From contig SEFA01000013.1 in the NCBI GenBank assembly GCA_004210455.1, forward strand, positions 1 through 64,000: a DNA stretch of 64,000 nucleotides, given 5' to 3'. The notes under the pieces were generated by a model. The model was not told where the DNA came from. It ran no database searches and saw nothing but the letters and a program-made list of their open reading frames with translations. Position numbers and translations under genes: made by a program. The DNA is from Rubrivivax sp. (GTDB taxonomy: Bacteria > Pseudomonadota > Gammaproteobacteria > Burkholderiales > Burkholderiaceae_C). This document shows, in pieces, positions 46,375 through 54,109 of the stretch (its first letter is position 1; each line of letters opens with the position of its first letter).

Positions 46375-47169
46375 CCGCGTCAACATCGCCTCCAACGCGG
46401 GCTTCGACAGCTCGCCGGTCCGCTTGCCGACGAGCTTCCCCGAGGCATCGAAGAGCAGCGTGGTGGGATAGCCTGCCTGCTTGAACGCCGCGCTCGCTTC
46501 GCGTCGCTCGTCGATGGCCACGTTGCTCATGGTCAGGCGCTGCTGGCCGAGCCACTTCGCCACGTGAGCTTCGTCCTCGCCCTGATTGATGAAGACGAAG
46601 CGCACGTCCGGCCGGTCGCGCTGCGCCTGCGCGAGCATCGGCATCTCGCGGATGCACGGCCCGCACCAGGTCGCCCATAGATTGATCAGCACGGGCTTCC
46701 CGCGCAGCGCGGCGAGGTCGATCGGCTCGCCGTTCAACTGCTCGAAGCGAAGCGCCGGCAGCGGGGCCGCGGCGGGGCTCATGGCGAGTTGAATCTGACC
46801 GGCGATCACGATCGCCGTCCCGACTGCCAGTGGCACCGACGCTGCGAGCCGCATCCCCGGCATGTTCCTCAACTTGAAGGTCGCGTACATCCACATCGCG
46901 ATGATGCCGACCTCGGGCGACCAGCCGCCGTCACGCAGGTTCAGGATGCTGAGCGGCTGCGCCGCGTAGAGCTCCTTGTACTGGTAGAGGAACCCGAGCC
47001 GCGCGAACACGATCGCGACCCACAGGCTTCGCCAAAGGAGCGGACCGGCGTCCTGGCGGCGCTTGCGCATGAGGAACGCTGCCGCCCCGAGCGACGCGGC
47101 GACCGCGACGCACAGATGCAGGAAGGCCCAAGGCAGCACCAGAGGGCCGATGGCGACGGCCTCGTTCAT
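46366..47169 (-). CDS. TlpA-like thioredoxin fused to a polytopic membrane domain
   Basis: 267 aa. The first 130 residues hold about four membrane spans; the segment ARLGFLYQYKELYAA followed by LNLRDGGWSPEVG resembles the Arg-Leu-Gly/GG loop of prolipoprotein diacylglyceryl transferase (Lgt), though the protein is too short to be Lgt. Residues 140-267 are a thioredoxin domain with WCGPC (C169, C172) and the cis-proline loop GYPTT. It is likely a periplasmic disulfide reductase anchored by its own membrane domain. It lies 10 bp downstream of the VOC gene. Confidence 0.78.
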   Translation of the reverse strand: MNEAVAIGPLVLPWAFLHLCVAVAASLGAAAFLMRKRRQDAGPLLWRSLWVAIVFARLGFLYQYKELYAAQPLSILNLRDGGWSPEVGIIAMWMYATFKLRNMPGMRLAASVPLAVGTAIVIAGQIQLAMSPAAAPLPALRFEQLNGEPIDLAALRGKPVLINLWATWCGPCIREMPMLAQAQRDRPDVRFVFINQGEDEAHVAKWLGQQRLTMSNVAIDERREASAAFKQAGYPTTLLFDASGKLVGKRTGELSKPALEAMLTRLR

Positions 47170-47179
47170 CGCGGAGGGA

Positions 47180-47593
47180 TCAGGTCGCGAAGATCCCGTC
47201 CGTGGAGGCGAATCCCTTGACCTCGATCGGATTGCCCGACGGGTCGAGGAAGAACATCGTGGCCTGCTCGCCGGGCTGGCCGGCGAAGCGGATGCTGGGC
47301 CTGAGCACGAACGCGGTGCCGCGCGATTCCAGTCGGTCGGCGAGCGCGCGCCAGTCCGGCATCGCCAGGATCACGCCGAGGTGCGGCATCGGCACCATGT
47401 GGTCGCCGACCTTGCCCGTGTTGCCCGTCTTGAACGGCTCGCCGAGGTGCAGCGAGATCTGGTGGCCGAAGAAGTCGAAGTCCACCCAGGTGTCGGTGCT
47501 GCGACCTTCCTCGCAGCCGAGCACGCCGCCGTAGAAGGCGCGGGCATCGTCCAGGTCTCGCACGTGATAGGCCAGGTGGAACACGGATCGCAT
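47180..47593 (-). CDS. VOC-family (glyoxalase-like) protein
   Basis: 137 aa. Two beta-alpha-beta-beta-beta halves: FHLAYHVRDLDDARAFYGGVLG and later MFFLDPSGNPIEVKGF with the metal-binding Glu. ISLHLGE may supply a His ligand. Probably a metal-dependent dioxygenase, glyoxalase or fosfomycin-type enzyme; substrate unknown. Confidence 0.82.
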   Translation of the reverse strand: MRSVFHLAYHVRDLDDARAFYGGVLGCEEGRSTDTWVDFDFFGHQISLHLGEPFKTGNTGKVGDHMVPMPHLGVILAMPDWRALADRLESRGTAFVLRPSIRFAGQPGEQATMFFLDPSGNPIEVKGFASTDGIFAT

Positions 47594-47692
47594 GGGGGCT
47601 CCCGGGCAGGGGTGATCGATCGGACGATCCTAGCCGCGAAGCAGGCGCCGCTAACATCGGCATCCTCTGTGTCGTGCGCTTGGGAGATCGGT

Positions 47693-48337
47693 GTGGATGT
47701 GACCAGCTGGTTGGGATTCGTCAGTGTGGCGCTGTTTGTCACATTCACGCCGGGTCCCGGCGTCCTGATGGCGATCTCGAATTCGCTCAGCGTGGGGCCG
47801 CGACGGGCGATGGTGGGGTCGCTCGGCAACGCGACAGGCCTGCTGGCCGTGTCCGCGGCGACGGCAGTGGGTCTGGGAGTGCTGCTGAGCACCTCGTCGA
47901 TGGCCTTCCTCGTCGTGAAGCTGCTGGGCGCCTGCTACCTGATCTGGCTGGGCATCAAGCAGTGGCGACAGGGCGCACGGATGTCGATGGCGTCGGGAGA
48001 CGCCGCGGCGGCCGAAGCGGCAGGCCTGACGCGCCGGGCGCTGTTCTCGCGCGGCGTGATGGTCGCGCTCACGAATCCGAAGGCGATCCTCTTCTTCTCC
48101 GCGCTGTTCCCGCAGTTCATGAATCACCCGGAGACGGCGCTGCGCGACTTCGTCGTGCTGACCTTGACCTTCTCCAGCTGCGCGGTGCTGGCGCATCTGT
48201 TCTACGTCGTGCTGGCGCGCGCGCTGCGCCGCGGGCTGGCGTCGCCGACGCGAGTGAGGTTCATGAACCGGACCTTCGGCGCGTGCTTCGTCGCGCTGGG
48301 TGTCAGCCTGATCGGCTGGCGCGGCCGGACGCAGTGA
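47693..48337 (+). CDS. LysE/RhtB-family amino-acid exporter
   Basis: 214 aa, starting at GTG 47693 with GGGAGA 5 bp upstream (GTG 47699 possible). Six membrane segments; the N-terminal TPGPGVLMAISNSLSVG and later VALTNPKAILFF are LysE/RhtB signatures. It exports amino acids such as homoserine or threonine across the inner membrane. Divergent from the VOC gene by 99 bp. Confidence 0.88.
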   Translation: MDVTSWLGFVSVALFVTFTPGPGVLMAISNSLSVGPRRAMVGSLGNATGLLAVSAATAVGLGVLLSTSSMAFLVVKLLGACYLIWLGIKQWRQGARMSMASGDAAAAEAAGLTRRALFSRGVMVALTNPKAILFFSALFPQFMNHPETALRDFVVLTLTFSSCAVLAHLFYVVLARALRRGLASPTRVRFMNRTFGACFVALGVSLIGWRGRTQ

Positions 48338-48350
48338 AGGAGGCGCGGTC

Positions 48351-48761
48351 ATGTTTTCGCATCTGTTCGTCGGCATCACCGACTTCGACCGGGCGCTGGC
48401 GTTCTACACGCCGCTGATGGCGGCGCTGAAGCAGCCGCATCGCTTCACCGATCCGGGTTCTCAACGCGCCGGCTGGCAGTCGGTGCCGACGCCGCGTCCC
48501 TTGTTCATCATCGGACGGCCGCTTGAAGGCGAGGCCTGCTTCGGCAACGGGCAGATGACCGCCTTCATGGCGGCGTCGCGCGCGATGGTCGACGAGGTCC
48601 ACGCCGTGGCGCTCGCCCACGGCGGGACCAGCGAAGGCGCACCCGGCCTGCGGCCCCAGTACCACCCGGACTACTACGGCGCCTACTTCCGCGATCCGGA
48701 TGGGAACAAGCTGTGCGTGGTGTGTCATGAGGCGGAGTCCTCGACGGCGACGGGCGCGTGA
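48351..48761 (+). CDS. VOC-family protein
   Basis: 136 aa. HLFVGITDFDRALAFYTPLM starts the fold and YYGAYFRDPDGNKLCVVCHE closes it with the terminal Glu of the metal site. Thirteen bp after the LysE gene, probably co-transcribed. Confidence 0.85.
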   Translation: MFSHLFVGITDFDRALAFYTPLMAALKQPHRFTDPGSQRAGWQSVPTPRPLFIIGRPLEGEACFGNGQMTAFMAASRAMVDEVHAVALAHGGTSEGAPGLRPQYHPDYYGAYFRDPDGNKLCVVCHEAESSTATGA

Positions 48762-49144
48762 GGGCTACATCTCATCCGTCGTTCAAGTGGTTTGCCTTGC
48801 GTTGCGCGACGGCCTGCCTCGCCTCGTGGGTAATGTCGGTCTCGGCAGCGCCTGCTGCACTCCCCGCTGACGTGACGGCCCTCATCGAGCGGCACGGGCG
48901 CTGCGTTCACTGGCTCGGTGAGCCCGGCGAAGGCGATGCGGAGCGTCAGCGGGACATCGATTGGGGCATGTGCCAGAGCTGCCCCGGCACTGACGCCAAC
49001 TTGGCGGCGCTGAAGAAGAAATACCGAGGTCAGACGTCCGTGATGAATGCGCTCCAGGCGCTCGATGAGCGCGTGGAGCCCATGGGCCGCGAAGAGGCGA
49101 AGCGCTTCTGCGCGACGACGCGCAAGCCGGAGTGGGCGAAGTGA
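48758..49144 (+). CDS. Hypothetical exported protein
   Basis: 128 aa from GTG 48758, overlapping the VOC stop. An N-terminal signal peptide ends near VSAAPA. The mature part has Cys residues in HGRCVHW, MCQSCPG and RFCATT, suggesting disulfides. No family recognised. The compositional style matches neighbouring genes, and the coupled start supports it being real. Confidence 0.6.
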   Translation: MRATSHPSFKWFALRCATACLASWVMSVSAAPAALPADVTALIERHGRCVHWLGEPGEGDAERQRDIDWGMCQSCPGTDANLAALKKKYRGQTSVMNALQALDERVEPMGREEAKRFCATTRKPEWAK

Positions 49145-49223
49145 CTTTCAGCCGGCCCTCCGGCCACGGAAACCTTGCCCCGCCCGCTAGCATGCGCCCA
49201 TTGTCGTTTCTCCCCTGCGAGTC

Positions 49224-49940
49224 ATGCCCAAATTCTCCGTGATGACCTGCGCCGAGGCTGCCGAACGATTCGGGCTGTCGTCGTCGTCGATGAACTACCT
49301 TCGCGATCTGTCGCGTTATCAGGTGCTCGTCTGCGAAGGTGATTGGCAACTCGACGGCTCGCTGGTGCTCGATTGGCCGGGTTGGGGCGACTCGCAGTGG
49401 CTGTCGCGCTTCGACATTCCGGAAGGCGCCGAGACCTCCGAGATCGCCGGCATCGCGGTCGTCGGCAACCTGCGTCTCAGTGGCTCGGTGCTCAACCTCA
49501 ACACGGACGGCGGGCCGTTCCTCATCGTGACCGGCCATCTCACCGCGCGCTCTATCGCCAGCGGCGGGGCCACCATCACGGTCAATGGCGACGCCGACAT
49601 CGTCGAGGCGGTCGTCAGTTGCTACAACCACGGCGAACTGTGGCTCAAGGGCCGTGTCCGCACGACCTTGTGGCTGCAGGATGACCACATGATGAGCGCC
49701 GGGAAGCTCGCGGCCCTCGTGAGCTTCGATGCCCGGAGCGACCTCGATACGGAGGACTACGAAGAAGTGTTCCGCACGATGTCCGATGGCAGAGAGCAGT
49801 ACTTCGAGGTGCAGAACGTGCCCGAACCGCTGCGCGATCTCGTCGTGCCCGAGGTGGTGGCGTACAAGGATCTCTGGGATCGGGTCTGCGCGGAGCTGCC
49901 GATCCTGACCGACGAGGCCATGGCGCGTCGGCCGATCTGA
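49224..49940 (+). CDS. Hypothetical protein with beta-solenoid-like repeats
   Basis: 238 aa, no signal peptide. The centre (residues 75-155) consists of short alternating hydrophobic strands separated by Gly/Asn/Asp turns (for example VVGNLRLSGSVLNLN, ITVNGDADI, LWLKGRVRTTLWL), as in bactofilin or polymer-forming beta-helix proteins. The N-terminal 70 residues and C-terminal helices are unlike bactofilin. Function unknown. The stop overlaps the next gene's start (TGATG). Confidence 0.6.
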   Translation: MPKFSVMTCAEAAERFGLSSSSMNYLRDLSRYQVLVCEGDWQLDGSLVLDWPGWGDSQWLSRFDIPEGAETSEIAGIAVVGNLRLSGSVLNLNTDGGPFLIVTGHLTARSIASGGATITVNGDADIVEAVVSCYNHGELWLKGRVRTTLWLQDDHMMSAGKLAALVSFDARSDLDTEDYEEVFRTMSDGREQYFEVQNVPEPLRDLVVPEVVAYKDLWDRVCAELPILTDEAMARRPI

Positions 49941-50290
49941 TGAGCGCGGGCATGACGCTGCGAGATCGCTTTGTCGACTACCTCCGCCGCTACGCCGCCA
50001 AGGACCTCGACGGCATCGCCGCGATGTTCTCGGAGGACGTCACGCTGCGCGATTGGAATCTCTCGGTGAGGGGCCGCGACGCGGCTATCGCGGAGACGCG
50101 CAAGAACTTCGAGTCCTCGACGTCGATCCACATCGAGGTGTTGCGGGTGCTGGAGAACGCCAACTCGGTGGCCGGCGAGCTGCGCATAGTCGTCGACGGG
50201 CACATCGAGCTGTTCGTCGTCGACGTGCTGGACTTCGACTCGGAAGGCCGGATCACGGCGATCCGGGCCTTCCTCGGCCGGGGCGACTGA
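49940..50290 (+). CDS. NTF2/SnoaL-like protein
   Basis: 116 aa. FVDYLRRYAAKDLDGIAAMF followed by VRGRDAAIAETRKNF, and a four-stranded C-terminal half, match the cone-shaped NTF2-like fold used by isomerases, hydrolases and ligand binders. The substrate is unknown. Overlaps the upstream gene by one base. Confidence 0.8.
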   Translation: MSAGMTLRDRFVDYLRRYAAKDLDGIAAMFSEDVTLRDWNLSVRGRDAAIAETRKNFESSTSIHIEVLRVLENANSVAGELRIVVDGHIELFVVDVLDFDSEGRITAIRAFLGRGD

Positions 50291-50305
50291 GCCTCGCGCC
50301 CAGCT

Positions 50306-51520
50306 TCACTCGTCGGCGGTGAGCCGCACCAGCAGCGCGCCGGCGCTCGCCACCGTCGCCAGCCCGGTCACGCCGATCCAGCCCCAGTGGGTCAGCAGCA
50401 CGCTGCCCAGCGCCGCGCCCGTCGCCATGCCGATGAACATCCCCGTGAAGAGCAGCGCGTTGAGGCGGCTGCGCGCGGCCGGATCGAGGCTGTAGACGAT
50501 CGTCTGGTGTGCGACCAGCGCGGCCTGCACGCCGAAGTCGAAGACGACGGCGAGCACGACCAGCACGACGATCGCCGCGCCGCGATCCAGCCACGCCGTC
50601 ACCGACATCACCGCGAAGGACAGCGCCACCAGCAGCGAGCCCAGCTTCGTCACGACGCCGGGACCGCGCTTGTCGGCGAAACGTCCCGCCAGGGGCGCGG
50701 CCAATGCGCCCGCGGCGCCGGCCAGGCCGAAGGCGCCGGACACCGCGCTGCCCAGTCCGAAGCGCTCGTGCAGCATCACCGCCAGCGTCGACCAGAAAGC
50801 GCTGAACGCCACCGCCAGCAAGGCCTGGGCGATCGCGGCGCGACGCAGCGTGGGCAGCGTCCGCCACAGGCCGCCGAGCGAGCGAAGCAGGGCGCCATAC
50901 GTGGTGCGCATCGCCGGCGGCGAGGACGGCAGCCAGCGCCAGCTGGCCAGGCCGGTGATCGTCAGCGCCGTCGCCGCCAGTCCGTAGACCCAGCGCCAGC
51001 CGAACGCCTGCGCAACCAGTCCGCTCATCACGCGCGACAGCAGGATGCCCAGCAGCAGGCCCGTCATCACCTGGCCGACGATGCGGCCGCGATGCGCGAC
51101 GGGGCTCAAGGTCGCGGCCATCGGCACGACGTCCTGCGCCAGCGTGGCCGTCAGGCCCAGCACCGCGCTGGCCACGAGGAAGGGCGCGAAGCCGGGCGCG
51201 AAGGCGCACAGCAGCAGCGTGGCGATCAGCAGCACGAACTTGGTGAGGATGACCTTGCGACGATCGAAGCGGTCGCCCAGCGGCGTGAGCAGCAGGATGC
51301 CGGCGGCGTAGCCGAGCTGGGTGAGCATGGGCACCGCGCCGATGCCGGCCGTGGAGGCGTGCAGGTCCTCGGCGAGCGGCGCCAGGATCGGCTGGCTGTA
51401 ATACAGCGACGCGGCGCCGAGCCCCGCCGAAGCCGCCAGCAGCACGATCAACGGCGCGGACGGGGTGGCGGGGTCGCGTGGCACGGCGGCGGCATTCGAA
51501 GGCATGGGAAGGCTGGACAT
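50306..51520 (-). CDS. MFS transporter (drug/sugar efflux type)
   Basis: 404 aa from ATG 51520, twelve membrane spans. The signature LTPLGDRFDRRKVIL between spans 2 and 3 and the duplicated GRFADKRGPG between spans 8 and 9 are MFS loop motifs. Longer in-frame starts upstream cross into the divergent regulator. Probably an efflux pump controlled by the LysR-type protein encoded opposite. Confidence 0.9.
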   Translation of the reverse strand: MSSLPMPSNAAAVPRDPATPSAPLIVLLAASAGLGAASLYYSQPILAPLAEDLHASTAGIGAVPMLTQLGYAAGILLLTPLGDRFDRRKVILTKFVLLIATLLLCAFAPGFAPFLVASAVLGLTATLAQDVVPMAATLSPVAHRGRIVGQVMTGLLLGILLSRVMSGLVAQAFGWRWVYGLAATALTITGLASWRWLPSSPPAMRTTYGALLRSLGGLWRTLPTLRRAAIAQALLAVAFSAFWSTLAVMLHERFGLGSAVSGAFGLAGAAGALAAPLAGRFADKRGPGVVTKLGSLLVALSFAVMSVTAWLDRGAAIVVLVVLAVVFDFGVQAALVAHQTIVYSLDPAARSRLNALLFTGMFIGMATGAALGSVLLTHWGWIGVTGLATVASAGALLVRLTADE

Positions 51521-51671
51521 GGCAACTCCCGGAGGATGATTCAAGAGGGCGTGAAGAAGAAAGGGGAAGGTCGGGTGAAGACCGGATGACCCGCATTCTT
51601 CGGATTCGAGGGCGGCGCGGGAAGCGGTCCGGCTTGCACAGCGCCCATACGCGCAGCGTATAAAGCGGGTC

Positions 51672-52634
51672 ATGAACGACACCACCCGGGACAGCGGCCA
51701 GGACCGCCTCGCGCTGCTGCAGACCTTCCTCCGCGTCGCGGAGGCCGGCAGCTTCTCCGCCGCCGCGCTGCAGCTCGCGACCACGCAACCGACCGTCAGC
51801 CGGCGCGTGCAGATGCTGGAGTCGCTGCTCGGCGCGCGGCTGGTGGAGCGCTCCACGCGCGGGCTCCGTCTGACGGAAGAGGGCGAGCGCTGCGCTGCGC
51901 AGGCGCAGGACCTGATCGACGGCTGGCAGTCCCTGGCGGAGGAGCTCGAGGGCGGCGAGGAGCTGTCCGGCACGCTTCGCCTGCGCGTGCCGCATGCTTT
52001 CGGACAGAGCCAGCTGATCGAGCCGCTCGCGGCCTTCCTCACCCGGCACCCACGCGTGTCGGTGGAGTGGATGCTGCAGGATCAGTTGCCCGACTTCAGC
52101 CGCGAGAACGTCGATTGCTCTCTGCTGGTCGGGGAGATCAGCCAGCCCAACCTGATCGCGACGCAACTGGCCGAGATCCCCCGTGTGCTGGTCGCGACGC
52201 CGCAGCTCGCGAAGAAGCTGCCGAAGGGATTGGGCAAGAAGCCGCCGGAGGAGATCGCGGGACTGCTTGGCGCGCAGCCGTGGCTGGCCTTGCTGGCGTT
52301 CTATCGGGATGGCGTCGATCTGCGCGCCGCGGACGGCGAGGAGCGCCTGCACATCGCATTCCGTCCGCGCCTGGGGACGGACAGCCTCTTCGCATTGATC
52401 GAGTCCGCGCGTCGGGGATTGGGCTTCGCGCTGGTGTCCCAATGGGCGGTCTTCGACGACATCGCCGAAGGTCGCCTCGTGCGCGTGCTGCCCGAGTGGT
52501 GCGCGCCGCCGCTGCCGATCTCACTCGTCTACCCGTCGCGACGTCTCCAACCCGCGCGGCTGCGAGCGTTCCAACAGGTGATGCGAGAGGTCATTCCGAC
52601 CATGCGCGGCATGCGCGAAGTCCGCCGGAATTGA
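51672..52634 (+). CDS. LysR-family transcriptional regulator
   Basis: 320 aa. The N-terminal winged helix-turn-helix is GSFSAAALQLATTQPTVSRR (about residues 26-45), then LGARLVERSTRGLRLTEEG. The substrate-binding domain follows from about residue 95. Divergent from the MFS gene with 151 bp between starts, the usual arrangement in which the LysR protein controls the neighbour. Confidence 0.92.
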   Translation: MNDTTRDSGQDRLALLQTFLRVAEAGSFSAAALQLATTQPTVSRRVQMLESLLGARLVERSTRGLRLTEEGERCAAQAQDLIDGWQSLAEELEGGEELSGTLRLRVPHAFGQSQLIEPLAAFLTRHPRVSVEWMLQDQLPDFSRENVDCSLLVGEISQPNLIATQLAEIPRVLVATPQLAKKLPKGLGKKPPEEIAGLLGAQPWLALLAFYRDGVDLRAADGEERLHIAFRPRLGTDSLFALIESARRGLGFALVSQWAVFDDIAEGRLVRVLPEWCAPPLPISLVYPSRRLQPARLRAFQQVMREVIPTMRGMREVRRN

Positions 52635-52761
52635 GGGCGTCGACTCCGTGCGTTTTCCCTCTGCAGATTCGAGGTTGAGAACGCATCGATGGGTCAGTGA
52701 TTTCTGTTCGAACTGGTTCTAGATTCGCGCGGTGATCCAAGTACACCCAAGGAGTTGATTC

Positions 52762-52971
52762 ATGGTTGAAGGAATGTCGAAACGACTGACCCATGCCGGG
52801 TTGAGCGCGGGTGAAGCCGTTGCGATTGCCGACGAAATCCAGACAGCAATTTTGGAAGCAATGTTGCAGCGGATGCAGCAGGAGCGCTGGAAGGACTATG
52901 TCCTCCTGTTCTTGGTCATCGTGTGCTTCGGGTCCTTCTTGATTGCTGCGACCAGGCTGTTTGCGCTCTGA
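52762..52971 (+). CDS. Small C-terminally anchored membrane protein
   Basis: 69 aa with a good ribosome site (AAGGAG, 7 bp). An amphipathic helix (about residues 14-40) precedes one membrane segment, VLLFLVIVCFGSFLIAATRLF, at the C-terminus. No family recognised. It is alone between a LysR gene and a terminator. Confidence 0.65.
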   Translation: MVEGMSKRLTHAGLSAGEAVAIADEIQTAILEAMLQRMQQERWKDYVLLFLVIVCFGSFLIAATRLFAL

Positions 52972-52980
52972 CTCGACAAG

Positions 52981-53010
52981 AAAAAAGACCGCCCGAGGGC
53001 GGTCTTCTTC
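52981..53010. terminator. Bidirectional rho-independent terminator
   Basis: AAGACCGCC (52985-52993) pairs with GGCGGTCTT (52998-53006). On the minus strand the stem is followed by six T, serving the methionine-rich gene; on the plus strand by TTCTTC, serving the small gene. Confidence 0.85.
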
Positions 53011-53063
53011 ATGGTGCCCTCGGATCTTCAGATCGACGGCGGGGCCGGTGATCAGCCCTGTGT

Positions 53064-54023
53064 TCAGTTCTTCGTCGCGGGCTTCGCCGGCGCCGCCGGC
53101 TTCTTCGCTCCCGGCGGCAGCGCCTTGCCGGTGCCGCTCATGGACATCTCCATGTCCATGCGCATCTTGTTGCCCTGCGGGCCGGCCATGTCCACGCCCA
53201 TGGTCATCGCCATCGTGCTGCGCAGCATTAGCCGGTCCGCGAGGCGCAGGTCCATCTTCCCCTTGCCCGCGCCGGTCATCGCGCCCTCCACCGGACCCGC
53301 CGGCGCCGACGCGCCCGAGGCCGCCTTCATCGGCGCGGCGAAGCTCATGTCCATCCGCACGTCCACGTCGAAGGATGCGACGCCCTTGTCCACCGACGTC
53401 AGCGTGTACCGGCCCACCAGCTTGCCCGCCTTGCCCGAGGCCATCGGCAGGTTCATCTCGATCGGCATCTCGATCGTCTCGCCGACCTTCACCGACTTGC
53501 CGTTGAACTTGCGCATCCAGTCGAAGCTCTGGTTGAAGATCTGCTCCTGCATCTCCTTCGTCAGCGCCTGCGCCTGTCCGGCATTGGGCAGCTGCAGATC
53601 GATCTTCTCGAACTGGTCGTCCTTCAGCCGCGCGCTGAAGCGCACCGGCGGCGTCTGCGGGATCGGCTTGGTTTCGCCCTTGCCGTCGCGCATCTCGCTC
53701 TTGAGCGTGGTGACCTCGGCGTTGAGCGTGTAGGCACCGTCCGCCGCCTTGGCCGTCGTCGACAGGTCCTGGCGCATGCCGACCTTCATCGTGATCGGCA
53801 TCGAGGCCTTCATCTGCTCCATCTGCGCGCGCTGCTGGTCCGTCGCGTTGGCCGGCAGCTGCATGGACATGGTCATCTTCATGTCCATCGTGAGATCGAC
53901 CTGCTGCCGCGTCGACGGCAGCGGCACCATGTTGAGCTTGACGCTCTCCTGCGCCATCGCCGCCGGAACGGCCACCGCGGCCTGCACGGCCAGCGCCGCG
54001 ACGAGTGAAAGGATTCGAGCCAT
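53064..54023 (-). CDS. Methionine-rich periplasmic protein
   Basis: 319 aa from ATG 54023, with a signal peptide ending AAMA-Q. Alternating Met/polar runs occur near both ends of the mature chain (VDLTMDMKMTMSMQL near residue 42; KMRMDMEMSMSG near 287), and the spacing suits beta strands with Met on one face. The C-terminus is Ala/Pro/Lys-rich. I recognise a loose likeness to DUF6263-type lipid- or ligand-binding beta proteins, at low confidence. Copper binding by Met is another option. Confidence 0.65.
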   Translation of the reverse strand: MARILSLVAALAVQAAVAVPAAMAQESVKLNMVPLPSTRQQVDLTMDMKMTMSMQLPANATDQQRAQMEQMKASMPITMKVGMRQDLSTTAKAADGAYTLNAEVTTLKSEMRDGKGETKPIPQTPPVRFSARLKDDQFEKIDLQLPNAGQAQALTKEMQEQIFNQSFDWMRKFNGKSVKVGETIEMPIEMNLPMASGKAGKLVGRYTLTSVDKGVASFDVDVRMDMSFAAPMKAASGASAPAGPVEGAMTGAGKGKMDLRLADRLMLRSTMAMTMGVDMAGPQGNKMRMDMEMSMSGTGKALPPGAKKPAAPAKPATKN

Positions 54024-54109
54024 GTCCGTATCTCCCTGACCTTGCCTGAAAAACGTGTGTGTGGAACGTGTCTGAAAGCGAGCTTGAACAGCCTGCCTGA
54101 CGCGGGGCC

